Shown here one piece after another: positions 32,421-44,948 of a stretch of DNA of 64,000 nt. Both the position numbers and the translations under genes were made by a program. The stretch comes from Gnetum montanum (Eukaryota; Streptophyta; Gnetopsida; Gnetales; Gnetaceae), in assembly GCA_015680685.1 (NCBI GenBank), contig MNCI01003297.1, forward strand, positions 618,550 through 682,549. Reading direction: 5' to 3'. Position 1 is the first letter of the stretch. Each line of letters begins with the position of its first letter. Under the pieces are notes generated by a model, which was given only the letters and a program-made list of their open reading frames with translations, made no database searches and was not told the origin of the DNA.

Positions 32421-33790
32421 ACCTAGAATGGTTGGCATAGGTGGCCATCTCTCCCACGATTGAGTTGGAAGGAGGAGATCCGAAATAGCAAGCAAGGTTG
32501 TTCACCAACAAAGGTAGTATGAGTACTAGCTAACCTAAGCTCATGGAAAAGTTTGGTTTGTTGAACATTGACCAATAGTTTCTTATCCAGGCTCTCAGGT
32601 TTGTATATCATCATGGCCCTTGAAGGAAAAGTTGCATGACTAACATAAGGTCCTTCCCACAAAATTTAAAATTTGGTACGTTGTGGCACATGTGTGGGAT
32701 TCCAGTAGAGAACCTTATCTCCTGATTGATATTTAACTTTCCTAATTCTTAGGTCATGATGTTGTTTATTGAAGTCCTTGTGTAATTTTTTATATGACAG
32801 GTTGGCTAATCAGTTCTCATCTAGCAGGTTAACAGTCATCAACCGTTGTTTTTGTGCTAGATTGAGGTCAAGGTTGAGGTCACATGCTGTGGATAGTGTA
32901 CGGAGCTCAGTTTGAATGGAAAGAATTGGTAATTTACCGTACACTAACTCATAGGGAGAATAGCCTATAAGGAGTTTCCATGTGGAGTAGTATGCCCAAA
33001 GAGCATCATTTAGTTTAGTGCTCCAGTCTCACCTAAACTTGCTAATGGTTCTTGTCAATATTTTCATAATCTCCCTATTGGTGAGTTCGGCTTGACGGTT
33101 CGCTTGGGGGTGATATGGTGTAGTTAGTTTGTGCTCAACCCCTAAGCATTGCATTAATTTTCAAAAAATCGCACCTATGAAGTGTGTACCATTGTATGAC
33201 ATGAGTGCATGAGGCATACCAAACCTATTTATGATTTCTTGTTGAACAAATCATGCAACTATGAATGATCTACAATCCTTAACAGTAGCTACTTCTACCC
33301 ATTTTGTAAGGTAATCAATAACAACAATAATATAAGCTTTTCCATTGGACATTGGTGTAATCGGCCCCATAAAATCAATTCCCCAAATGTCGAAAGGTTC
33401 TAAAGGTTGGATCCATTGTTGCAAACCCTCCATTCTAGTAGTCATTGCTCCATCACATTGATAGCACTCACAAGATTGGATGAATTGATGGGCATCCCAA
33501 AACAATATAGGCCAATAATATCTTACAAGTAGGATCTTAATGGCTGTTCATCTCCCAACATAATGACCCCCACAAGGACCCTCATGAGGATCTTGGAGAG
33601 CTCACAATTGATCTATGTCAGGAACACACCATCGAACCAAGCCATCAAGACATACTTTATAAAGTTGCCCATTGATTTCCATAAAATACTTGGCTCAGTG
33701 AAGAAACTGTTATTGTTTTTAGCATCAAACCCTTGTGGTGTTTGTTGTGTAAGAAGATAGGTGAGAATGCTACTATACCAATTTTTCTCC
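32421..33790 (-). pseudogene. integrase of E5, decayed
   Basis: An open part at 33251-33505 encodes a zinc-binding C-x2-C segment (CECYQCDGAM), then EPFDIWGIDFMGP and YIIVVIDYLTKWVE, the gypsy integrase core around the first catalytic Asp. The C-terminal portion ends near LWEGPYVSHATFP (about 32640), resembling the post-core tail. Frames are broken between. Confidence 0.8.
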
Positions 33791-35388
33791 ATGGCTAATT
33801 GATCATTCACTATAGTTGCAAAGAGGAGTTCATCTGGGAAATAATCAAAAATTGGATACTCATCCTCTTTGTTGTCCCATTGCAACTGAGATAAATGATC
33901 AGCAACTACATTCTCGGTGCCTTTATGATTGATCATTGTAAGATTGAAATCTTGTAAGATTACGAGCCATCATATGATGTGAGGGATCATCATTGGTTTA
34001 TTCATTAGGAACCTTATTGCACTATGGTTTGTGTGTAAAAATACCTTATAGCCCAATACATAGTACCTAAACTTATCTAGTGCAAACACTATAGCCATTA
34101 ATTCTTTCTTTGTTGTAGTGTAGTTAAGTTGTGCACCAGCAATACTTTTACTTGCAAAGTGGATGTAATAAGGATGTTTTTGGTCATCTAACTATGTAAG
34201 TACATGTCCTAAGGCAAAGTTGGACATGTTAGTCATTATGTGGAATGGCCTGGACTAGTCAGGAGCTTGTAGAATAGGTGTTTCTACTAGCTTCTATTTT
34301 AAAGTTTGGAAAGTGAGTTCGCATTCCCTGGTCCATTCAAAAGGTATGTCCTTTTTCGTTAATTCAACCAATGGTTTTGCAACCTTTGAAAATTTCTCAA
34401 TAAGCCTTATGTAATAGCTAGTATGTCCAAGGAATGACGAGATATATTTTACAGTTTCTAGTTGAAGGGTAATTCCTTGGATGACTTTGATCTTTTCGGG
34501 GTCTACCTCTATCCTTGTTTGTGAGATTTTATGCCCTAGGACAACACCTTCTTGGACCATCAAATGGATTTTTTGCCAGTTGTGCCTCAAATTGGTTTCT
34601 ACACATCATTTTAATACTTGCTCTAACTGGTCCAAGGCTTGATCCAAGTTTGCTCCATAGGTGGAGAAGTCATCCATGAAGACATCCACACCATTTCCTA
34701 TCTACTACTGGAATATGCTTAGAACTAATCATTGAAATGTTGTAGGGGCATTGCACAAGCCAAACAATATCTATTTGTATGCAAATTTTCCCCAAGGACT
34801 GGTGAATGTAGTCTTGGCTTGGTCTTCTGGGGCTATTTATATTTGGTTGTACCCATTGTACCCATCCAGAATACTATAGTAGCAATGCCTTGCAATGGTG
34901 TTTAAGACTTGGTCTACGAATGGCAACGGAAAGTGGTCCTTGAATGTTGCCATGTTTAGTAGCTTGAAATCTATGCACATCCTCCATTTGCCTCCCTTTT
35001 TGGGCATGATAACTAAGGGACTAACCCATTCACTATTGGCAATGGGGTAGATGAACCCAGCCTTTAGAAGCTATTCAATTTCTTCCTTAACTACTTACTT
35101 TAGCTTTGGGTTCAAATGCCTCTGCGGTTGTCTTTGAGGCTTCATGGAGGGGTCGATGTAAATTCTATGTTGGCATATCCTAGGATCTATTCTAGTTAAT
35201 TTGGGATATGACCAAGTGAAGGCTTTCAACCATTTATTTATCACTTTCAGCAGTCTTTCTTTTTGTTGAGGAGCAAGCTTCGCATTAATAATTACTAATT
35301 TTTCATTTTTAAGAAACATGTATTCCATACTGATGGGCAGTGGTTTTAGCTCAAGGGGCTCATGCTTAAACTTATCAGGGATTTCCAA
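33791..35388 (-). pseudogene. reverse transcriptase and RNase H of E5
   Basis: The RT blocks are in order. First comes FKHEPLELKPLP, then IDPSMKPQRQPQRHLNP, KGGKWRMCIDFKLLNMATFKD and FTSPWGKFAY. The catalytic FMDDFSTYG (about 34665-34690) is followed by LVETPIL. RNase H follows with FHIMTNMSNFALGHVL, KELMAIVFALDKFRYYVLG and NVVADHLSQL (33613-33936). The MDDFS.YG motif and overall spacing are those of Athila/Tat gypsy elements. Catalytic Asp-Asp is retained, but stops occur every 50-150 codons, and the second RNase H metal-binding region is altered. Confidence 0.85.
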
Positions 35389-35394
35389 CTTCCC

Positions 35395-36310
35395 CTAGTT
35401 GATATTTTCAAGGTCAAGACTTGGAAGTTGGCAACGGACTTGGTCTAATGTGTTTATGCTATCGATGTAAGTGCAAGTAAAACCCTCAATAGGTCCCATG
35501 CATATAGTTGAATTGCTCTCTTGATTAGTTGTCAGCCACTGGGTGCCTTCTTGTCTTGTGGCTACTACATACAAGAATCTTTGTATATCAGTCACTTTTG
35601 CACACTGATTGCATGCAGGCAATGTTAAACGTTGGACGAACCATGACTTCTGCATGCAATGACACCCTGAGTCACTGTATGCGATGCATGGAACATTCTT
35701 CTTCTTGATCTTTCTAAATGTATTTTTCTTTGATATTTCTAGGAAAAGATTGGCACATGTCAACTGTGCTTAGCCATGCTCTTCCCATTATGATTGGAAA
35801 GTCCCTCTTACCATTGTTCACTTGAATCACTAGGAAGTCAGTTGGATATGACCACTTAAAAATAGTGGTAACAATGTCCTCCACTAGTCCCAATGGGATA
35901 GTGATGGACTGGTTGGCCAACTCTAAATGAATGTTACTCTTTTTGAGTGGAGGCAGGTTCTAGTCTTCGTACATTTCTTGAAATCAAGTTGACACCAGAA
36001 CCTGAATCCAAAAGAGCCTTGCATGGTTCATTTTTAGTGATTGTAGATATATTAGAGGACTCCTAGGATTAGAGAATTTCCTAGGAAGATGGCCAGCTTT
36101 TATCCAATTGGTGACACCATGATTTAACATGACCGTATGCGTTGAGTGTAGTTTTTGGGTTGAAGGGAGCTCCAAAGATTCAATTGATAGTGACGTGGTT
36201 GAAGAATCAGCTGCTTGTGGTTGCAAGGGCTTAGTTGGACTATTGGTTCTAAAGAAATGTCTTTTCTTCATGCGGTTGTCAAAACCAATAGTAGGTTGAG
36301 GGTTAACAGC
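35395..36310 (-). pseudogene. retropepsin region of E5
   Basis: Around 35990-36040 one minus frame reads KALLDSGSGVNLIS with the normal DSG active site, unlike E3 and E4 (DLG). The second half has SITIPLGLVEDIVTTI and FPIIMGRAWLSTVD (35714-35920), then a family-specific extension (35395-35763). Two frameshifts separate these pieces. Confidence 0.75.
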
Positions 36311-38670
36311 CCTTGTGGCGTTACGTTGCTATAGCTGGGTAGGGATTTCACTCTGCATATCTGGAGTAGGTGGTAATGGAGTTAAGGGTGGAATAAGTGT
36401 AGCTGGATGAGAAGGATGGTATGTTTGTGGAACATCGCCCCTAGGAGAAGGAGTCTTATAATACTCATGAGCTTGGTAGTGAAGTTGAGGAGTAACGTGA
36501 CTAATAGAGTCATGTGGAGAGACTAGCTACTACACGTAATATCCATACAAGTCAGGCTACCAGTAAGGATACTGTTACCTTGGTGGTGGCATTCCCCATG
36601 ATTGTGGGTATTACCACTGTTGATACTACTCAATTGGTTGTGGTGGAGCTCCATTTGGATAATATGTTAAGGGTTGGTGGAATTACCTTGGGTTACCTTG
36701 AGGATAAGGTAACCTTTGGGGTGTTTGCCTTTTGTTTAATCGTGGGTTAAGTGCATACACCCTAGACTCCTACAAATGTGAGATTATAGGGAAACATTCC
36801 TTAGGATGGTAATATTGGCATATCTCGCATCCACTATCATTGTCTGTATCTGAATCCAAAGCCTCTCCAATGATGGAAAATTTACCCTTACCTTTGTTAC
36901 GTGCATGTTTAGTTTCTCTCTTTTTTCTTTTCTTTTTTTACGATCACTACCTTGCTCTCTAAACTCCTCTACTATTTTGAGAACAATTTGAAATATATCA
37001 TCTAGGGAATCCCACATCTGGTCTACATTTGCTGATACTTCCAATGCTAATTTTCAGATAGGAAAGGTTTTCTTATTCACCATATTTTCAAGTGGTAACT
37101 CTTCTTCATCCTCATAGAATCTTACTCCCCTCTTTCAGAGAGAAGGATCTTTGTTATATTTCTTTGCACTCTTTCTTTTCCATAACTCAACTTCCTCTTT
37201 AGTAACTTGCTCCAATAATCTTTGAACTTGATAGATCCTAAGCTTAGATAGTCTTCGTTGGGCATAAGTCCCAAGGGTTCTTTGCGTTTCATGCCTAAGC
37301 CCATCTACAAGATGGCGTAGTTGATCCCTCTGCGAATAACCATGGTTAGGAAAATGATGTAATAGTGCATAATATCAACCTATGGAAGCATACAAGGATT
37401 CATGTCCTCCTTGTTTCTAGCCTTGGATTTGCTTTCGCAGATTCGACACTCGGGAGTACGTTTGGTACTTATCGTTGAGCAATTTTAACATGGTACTTCA
37501 CCTATGAATGGATTCTAGTTCTAAGGACCGGTACCAGCTTTCTGCTTCTTTAACTAGTGTCCATGGAAACAATTTTAATTTTTGTCATTCGCTTTCTATG
37601 TTTTGTAAGGCACATGCATCATGAAATGCTTGTAGATGATTTTGAGGATCAGTGTTGTATCCCCCTTCAAATCGTGTGATATTGTTCATGTCTAATCTCT
37701 TGATTCTACTATCCTTTTGGTGCCTTGTTGGGATCCTAACAGCCTCAGTTATGTCTAACATACTTCGAGTAGTGAGTAGGGGTTCATATTGATAATCTCG
37801 TCTATGGCGTCTATGATGCCTATGTTTTTTCCTACTCTCCCTTCTTCCATGTTGTGATTCTCTAGAATGCCCTTGTCCCCTTTCTTGACTATTTTATCTA
37901 TGACTCTCGTTTCTCTTACCCTTATCCCCATGGTTTTTTTCTTTGTCATTGCGTCCAGATTCTAAAGGAGAGGGTGAAGGATACGATGAAGGTAAAAAAG
38001 AAGGAGGACTATCACCATGTTGGTGCCTACTTCCTTCTCTTCGGTGGTCGTAACCTTAATCATGGTAATGATCAGAATTTCTATCTTTGTCATGTGTTCG
38101 TGTCTCTTTTTCAAACCCTTTACATCTATCGGTACCAAAATCTGGGTTATGAATAGTTGAGTAAAGATTTTGATACACAACCCCTTGACCAAAGTCAACA
38201 GTAGGAACATCATCGTGTGGGCGACTACCTGAGGTAGGTTCACCACCCTCATTTTCTCTAAGGACATGTGGGACATTTTGTGATAACTTTCCCTTCATTT
38301 ATTCATGACGTCTCTCCTATTGCAAATCCCTTCGACATTGTGCCTCCATGGGTCGATACTCCCTTGAGTCATGATCATGCACAACATAATTTGCTTGTAA
38401 GTGTTGCATGCCAATTCATGTGAGATCATGAAGAAGCATGCTCGAGACAGAGCAATCAGGAGGTAACACTATATTACCTTCTAAATCTCACCAATGCAGT
38501 TGTTCATCCTGGTGGAGGATAAAGGTAAAATTTGGTACATACTCATCAAGATGAACATATACCATGCAAAACTGTTGAGGGACTAGCAGATTATCATATG
38601 TACTACGCCTCTGATTGTTCCTTGTATCAAACCTAGGTGGTGAAACACTTTCGTACGAAGAAGGAGACAT
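36311..38670 (-). pseudogene. gag of E5, decayed
   Basis: The ATG at 38670 gives MSPSSYESVSPPRFD, then MVYVHLDEYVPNFTFILHQDE. A His/Asp/Arg-rich linker (about 37960-38300) precedes the core LDMNNITRFEGGYNTD, QNHLQAFHDACALQNIE, LRKQIQ. The zinc knuckle CEICQYYHPKECF (about 36800-36840) is followed by a Pro/Gln/Tyr-rich linker to the protease. The open stretch at 36784-37044 (86 aa) covers a charged segment just before the knuckle. Confidence 0.75.
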
Positions 38671-38788
38671 GATTGTCTATTCAATGTGCAATGTATTATA
38701 TATTATTATTTTTCTTTAACCAACCCTAAGGGTTCATTCCAATAATGTGAAAGATTTCCTATGTTCTAGTTAGTGCATAAATAACAAA

Positions 38789-38807
38789 GTCCTTGGCAAC
38801 GGTGCCA
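38789..38807 (-). other. primer-binding site of E5
   Basis: In element sense TGGCACCGTTGCCAAGGAC lies one base after the LTR; tRNA-Asp type with two or three changes. Confidence 0.85.
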
Positions 38808-38808
38808 A

Positions 38809-39643
38809 TGATGAGCGGTGAGATATCCCTACACTCAACCATACAAATACGAGCATACACACACATGATCTGGTCGAATTCCAAGGACTAAATGCTTATG
38901 TGCCTTGATGAAATAAGGATGGGTTGGTTAATCATTGTCTTCCCAAGCTTACTTTTATGTCATGATTGTATGGTTAAGTAAAATTGAGGCATATGATTTT
39001 TATGGCTTTTATGTTTTTATTGTCTTGGTACTAATAAGGGAGGAGAGAGATAACTACGTAACTAATTTAATTTAACTACTGATCAACTAGGCTTTAATTA
39101 ATCCTAACACCAGTATTCATTCTCACTTGCTGTACACATCTTGAACTAGTGCAACACTACTAGGATTACCAAGCACTAATCGTTACTGGGTTACCAAGTG
39201 TTACATGCATGCTCAAAGTAATCGTACTAAGTGTGCTTACTTAGGAGAGTTGTAGGGGGAGAGAGAGAGAGAGAGAAAATTAATTAACTAAGAACAGCAT
39301 TAAATAACTAAAAATAAATTAATTAATCTATTTTGAATGTTGCAAGGTTTATCACAACGTTTTTCTTTATTGCCATACACAAGGTGTGCTTAGGTACACA
39401 ATGCTCAAAGAAAGATCCATTCACTTTATGACTCCTATTGTGGGCACACAAAAATAATTCTAACTCTAAGAGAGAGAAAAGGCAAGAGTTTGGGTAAGGA
39501 AATAAGACTAACTTCCTAAACCAAGTGCACCCACCTCTTATTTATAGGTAATGAGGTAGGATGAGATATCGGGTATTCGACATTGCATGGCAAGCTCCGA
39601 TATCACAGATGCGATATTACGGCCCCAATATCACGGTTCATCA
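38809..39643 (-). repeat. 5' LTR of E5
   Basis: Closely similar to 29686-30545. The GATATC array lies at 39561-39638, the TATA box at about 39537-39547, a decayed poly(A) hairpin at 39363-39416, and a (GA)n run near 39258. Confidence 0.85.
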
Positions 39644-40860
39644 GATGCCCTAGCCATGGTTACTTTCAATAGGAATAACTTTGCCACATTATAGATGGGC
39701 TTCAATTAGAAATGAGGAAGACTCTTAGAGTCTATGCCCAAGGCCAATTGTCAAGGTTAAGAGACCATCGGATTCAAAGGCTAATTGAGTGGGTAGCAAA
39801 AGAAGAAGAAGAGTTGAGGAAAAATGAAAGTGTAGAAGAATACAACCGAGATCCTTCCATTTACAAATGGGAGGTTTGATTTTATGATAGTGAGGAGGAA
39901 TCATTATTTGATGAGATGGTAAATCAAAAAACCTTCTCGATTTAAAATTTTACCTCTAAAATTTTGATTAAGGTAGATCACTTATGGGAGTCTACGGATA
40001 GTAGATTTCAAGCTATCCTAAAAGTTACTAAAATATCCAAATGATAAGGTAGTGATTATGACTATAGGAGATGAAAGGAAGCTGAATGTGCCAATCAAAG
40101 AAGTAAGGGCAAGATTTCTATAGTAGAGGAAGTTGCAAAAACTAAATTAAATGATGATTGTGGGTGTGACATCTGCCAATATGAACATCCTAAGGAATGT
40201 TGCCCCATCATTTCACACTTATAGGAGTTTGGGATGCATGCTTTGAATCCACAACTATAAAAAAAATACAAACACCCAGAAGATTACCTTATTCTCAAGG
40301 CAATCCTAGGATATTCCATCAACAACAACAATATTATCCAAGTGGAACTCCACCGCAACTGTATGAGTAGTATCAATAATGACAACACCCACAATTATGG
40401 GCATTGCCACCATCACGGTAGTACTATGTTTACAAACAACCAAATCCATATGGGTATTATGTTCAATAATCTGTGTCTCCACGTGACTCTTCCAGTCATG
40501 TTTCTCCTTTCCAACATCACTACTACCACCCTGAATACTATAGAACTAATTCTCCATATTCTAAGAGAGATACCACATTCTATCCTTATCCTCCTCCTAT
40601 TTTTGCACTTGTTTTCCTCTACCCTTAATGTAAGTACCACTTGCTCCATCCATGCAAGGTGAGCTTCTAGCTTAGTTTTAGCAACACAATGCTACTAAGG
40701 TCATCAATCTACAACTGGTTCATCAAATGAGTGGTTCGAAACCTCATGCTTGTAAAAGACCATTCTTCTAACCTAATAGCCCTATTAGGCCCTCATAGAC
40801 TCAGGTAGCTAGTCATATTACTCCTACCTCATCCTCTACAAACCATTCCATCAGGTCCCC
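39644..40860 (+). pseudogene. gag of E4, second part
   Basis: It continues the gag broken at 29685: CPSHGYF, then HIIDGLQLEMRKTLRVYAQGQ, then RLIEWVAKEEEELRK. The zinc knuckle CDICQYEHPKECC is clear at 40165-40203. A Pro/Tyr-rich linker follows to the protease. Confidence 0.75.
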
Positions 40861-41400
40861 TTCAAACCAAGTGCTACCCAAAATCCATATTGTTATGCTC
40901 ACTCATGTTGTATTTGATTGGATTAAAGCTAGCAACCTTTTCTAAAAATTAGTTGATCTTGGGAGTCCTCTTATCTATTTATAGATTGCTAGGAATGAAC
41001 CATGTAAAGCTCTTCTTGATTTAGGTTCTGGTATGAACTTGATTTCTCATGAGATGTATACTGCCTAGAACCTACTACCTCTCAAGAAGAGCAATATTCA
41101 ATTCAAATTGATAGACTATTCCATTACTTTTCCATTGGGACTAGTAGAATACATTATGAACACTATTTGTGGGTGGTCTTATCCTACAAATTTCCTAGTA
41201 ATCAAGGTTGAGAACTACAAAGGGAACTTTCTAATCATTATGGAAAGGGCATGGCTAAGCATTGTTAATGCAAGAATGGACATCAGAGATCTTTCTTTGG
41301 AGATGTCTAAGGAAAATGCATTTGGAAAGATCAAGAAGAAGTGAGTTCTATGCATCGCATATAGTGATAATTGGTGCAATTGTGTGCAGAAACTCTAGTC
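40861..41400 (+). pseudogene. retropepsin of E4
   Basis: NEPCKALLDLGSGMNLISHEM at 40999-41060 is the active-site region with DSG changed to DLG. The open part 41108-41344 (78 aa) reads SITFPLGLVEYI, FLVIKVENYKG, LIIMERAWLSIVNA, aligned with E3 and E5. Confidence 0.75.
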
Positions 41401-41829
41401 TATGAAACGAGCATCTATTTTTTGCATGTAGGTAGTGTGAACATGAAGTAGATATTCAAAGGTGTCTATATGCAAAAGCCACAAAATAAGAGGACATCTA
41501 GTAGTTGAATGCTGATCCTAAAAGCAGCACAATGTGCATGCAACCTACTGAGAGCCTAACATGCACTTATGTCATAGGCATGGATGAACTAGACCAAGTT
41601 TATTACCAACTCTCTAATAATGTAAATGATAATACCTATTAGGGAGAGTTGGAAATTCCTAAAAAATTTAAGTAATAACTCTTTGAGTTAAAAACTCTTC
41701 CTGCTAGCATAGAATATGCATTCTTGAAAAAATGGGAATCCAATAATAATCAATGAAAATATTTCTCTAGAACAAAAATAGATGCTATTGAATGTGGTTG
41801 ACAAATGGTCAATAGCCTTTGCTTGGTCA

Positions 41830-43160
41830 TATCATAAACTCATAAGGATTGATCCTACGATATGCTAGGATCATATCTATATTGATCCAACCATGAAGCC
41901 ATAAAGACAACCACAGTAGTGGTTGAACCCCAAATTGATGCAGATCATTAAAGAGAAAATCAAAAAACTTTGTAAGGAAAGGTTTATCTATCCCATTGTG
42001 AATAGTGAGTGGGTTAGTCCACTCATGATTATGCCAAAGAAATATGGCAAGTGATGAGTCTACATCAATTTTCAGCTGTTGAACATGACAACATTCAAAG
42101 ATCACTTTTTGTTACCATTTGTTGATCAAGTGTTGGACACCATATTTGGGCATTGCTATTACAATTTTCTAGATGGTTATAGTGGATATAACCAAATCCA
42201 TATCATGCTAGAGGATTATGCCAAAACAACATTTACGAGTCCCTAGGGGACTTTCGCATATTGAAAGATGTCATTTTGGCCTATGCAATGCCCCTGCTAC
42301 ATTCCAATGCCTAGTCTTAAGTATTTTTTAGCAATAGATTAGTAGTAGGGTGGAAGTATTCATAGATAACTTCTCCACCTATGGAGCTACATTTGAGCAA
42401 GCCTTGGACTATCTTAAGCAACTGCTCAAAAGATGTGTGGAGATAAATCTTTAGCTTAATTGGTAGAAGAGTTATCTAATGATCCATGAGGACATTGTAT
42501 TGGGGCACATAATCTTACAAGAAGGGGTTAAGGTTGATCCCAAAAAGATAAGGGTCATCTAAGAAATTACCTACCAACTGAAAAGTATAAAAGATACGGT
42601 CATTCCTTGGACACATTGGCTACTACCAGTGATTCATAGAGAATTTCTCTAAGATCACAAAATCATTGGTCAAGCCAACAAAGAAAGATGCTCCATTCAT
42701 CTAGACTAAGGAATGTGAAAATGCATTCCAAAGCCTCAAGTAGAAGCTCATAGAGACTCCAGTTCTATAAGCACCTAATTGATCTAGACTATTTTATATA
42801 ATGACAGATGCATCTAGTTATGCCCTAGGAGTTGTGCTTATGTAGTTGGATGATAAGAAATGTCCATATTACATCCACTATGCAAGCTAAAGCATTGTGG
42901 GTGCACAACTAAACTACACCATAGAAAAAGAATTGATGGAAGTGGTGTTTGTTTTATAAAAGTTTAGGCACTATGTGCTTGAATACAAAGTGTTTGTGCA
43001 CACGAACCATAGTGCAATTCACTTCTTGATGAATAAGCCAATGGTGAGCCCCTATGTCATATGGTGGCTGGTGATCTTATAGGAATTTGATCTTGCAATG
43101 GTAGATCAAAAGGGGATTGAGAATGTGGTCGTTGATCACTTGTCTCGGTTGTAATGGAAT
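41830..43160 (+). pseudogene. reverse transcriptase and RNase H of E4, decayed
   Basis: Readable pieces are RIDPTICxDHIYIDPTMKP, ERFIYPIVNSEWVSPLMIMPKK, FQLLNMTTFKDHFLLPFVDQ, HCYYNFLDGYSGYNQIHIM, KTTFTSP. The catalytic motif region (about 42350-42375) is frameshifted. The RNase H region, with the sense of KFRHYVLEYKVF and NVVVDHLSRL, runs to about 43155. Same family as E5, with heavier decay. Confidence 0.75.
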
Positions 43161-43897
43161 AACAAAGAGGAGGAAAGCCCACTATCTGATCAGTTTCCTA
43201 ATGAACTTCTCTTTACCAAGGCTAAATTGAACAATTGCCCACTAAGCCTAAATTGTATGATGGTATTCTCACCTATCTTCTCACTCAAGAGATGCCACAA
43301 GGGTTGGACCATCGAAAGAAATAATATTTTCTTCATCAAGTGAAATGCTTTACGGAAATCAACAAGCACCTCTACAAGGTGTGCATTGACGGCCTAGTTC
43401 ATTGGCGTGTCCTTGATACTGATCAATTGTGTGTTCTCTAGGATTCTCATGAGGATCCTTGTAGGGGCCACTATGTTGCGAGATGGATGACCATTAAAAT
43501 ATTGATGGTAGGGTATTATTGGCCAATAATTTTTAAGGATGGTCACCAATTTATCCACTCTTTTGAATGCTACTAACGATATGGTGGAATTATTGCTCGA
43601 ATGGAGGAACCTCAATAGTGGATTCAACCATTGGAACCCTTTGACATTTGGGGCATTGACTTCATGGGTTCCATCATGCCCATGTCAAATGGAAAGGCAT
43701 AAATCATAGTCATTGTTAACTATTGTATGAAATGGAAAAAAGTAGTAGCCATCACTAATTGAACATCTTCTACTATTGCACAGTTAGTATAATAGAATGT
43801 TGTAAACAAGTTTGGTGTGCCATGTGCATTAATTTCTGATAAGGGAACCTAATTTATAGGCACTAACTTTCACAAGCTTATGCAATGCTTTGGGGTT
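43161..43897 (+). pseudogene. integrase of E4, interrupted by E6
   Basis: Frames carry QWIQPLEPFDIWGIDFMG, then MPMSNGKA, KFGVPCALISDKGT, FIGTNFHKLMQCFGV. The reading stops exactly at the LTR start of E6 (43898). The remainder of integrase is not found on the other side of the insertion. Confidence 0.75.
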
Positions 43898-44815
43898 TGA
43901 TGAATCATGGTTTATTAGGTGCTTTTATCAGACCCTTGTTATCAGACCTTTGATATCGGGTACAAGATATCAAGTCTGATGAGTCCCAATATCAGACCCT
44001 TAATATCACACTCGCAATATCGCGTATGCAATATCACAGCCTAACAAGTGATATCGCATACACGATATTGCGGTTCCCATGTGAGCCTATAAATACACAA
44101 TGGAGTGCACAAGAAAGGAGAAGTCAGTTAGTAGTTCAATTAGAAGTTAGTTTTCATTTTTAGTTCTTCTCAACCCTTTCTCCTAGTGCATGTCCATAGT
44201 GTGATGATTGTAATTGTACGACACCTTTATTCGAGTGTGACGTACTTGGACATGCACATGACTAGAAATAAAGATCGAGATTACTTCATCATTGTAGCAT
44301 TTACTTAGTTTAATTATTTAATTATTATTATTATTTATTTCTTTTGTAGTTAATATCTCTTCATCCTAAACTCCTTAAATGCAGAATGAGTACGACTTAA
44401 TCATGAGCATTCAAGTGTGACTACTTGGTATCCTAGTAGTGTACCTTGACCATGCGCTTGGTAATCCCAATGGTAGTCATGCACAAGGTCCAAGATGTGT
44501 ATGGATGATTAAGGAATGGATGCTCATCGCACTTAAGCTAGCTTAGATTCTCTCTCCCTTTTCCTCTTAGCTTAATTAAAGTTATTTTCCATTTCCCTAG
44601 GAGTAGCATAGTAATAGGAAACACATCATACACCTCACTTTGGACTAAACCATATGTGACAAAGCAAATACTAGTCTAGGTGGAAAGACAAAAAACTACG
44701 ATCAACGAGTAACTATCTAAATACCACAGCTAGCACATCTACGAAGTTCAATCGGATTGTGCATGAAACACTTATATTCATATGGTTGAGTGTAGGGGTA
44801 CCTTGCCACTCATCA
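43898..44815 (+). repeat. 5' LTR of E6
   Basis: It starts TGATGAATCATGG and ends CCACTCATCA. A dense palindrome array (GATATC variants) lies at 43921-44069, the TATA box CTATAAATA at 44087-44095, and the poly(A) hairpin at 44225-44275. It pairs with the LTR of E7 (917 bp against 918 bp) in opposite orientation. Confidence 0.85.
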
Positions 44816-44816
44816 T

Positions 44817-44836
44817 TAGCGTCGTTGCTAGGGACG
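44817..44836 (+). other. primer-binding site of E6
   Basis: TAGCGTCGTTGCTAGGGAC lies one base after the LTR; decayed tRNA-Asp type. It makes this a 5' LTR and sets the direction. Confidence 0.7.
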
Positions 44837-44948
44837 ATGCTAGTTATTTAGATTAGTTATATCATACAAGATCACTGTAACAAAGTATTCATGATATATC
44901 TCTTAGAAAAGAATTTAATTTCAATTAAGTCACACACCACTCACAATA

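Larger units (their letters stand above)
29686..39643 (-). mobile_element. gypsy element E5 (Athila/Tat-like), full gene set
   Basis: It is 9,958 bp with two LTRs (835 and 860 bp), PBS and PPT. The 5-bp flanks GATGT (29681-29685) and GATGC (39644-39648) differ at one base. The minus-strand order is gag, protease, RT, RNase H, integrase, making it the only copy here with the autonomous layout. Stops in every gene make it inactive now. Confidence 0.9.

Noticed and set aside
43394-43627. 77-aa minus-strand frame
   Set aside because: Antisense shadow of the E4 integrase, which reads on the plus strand.
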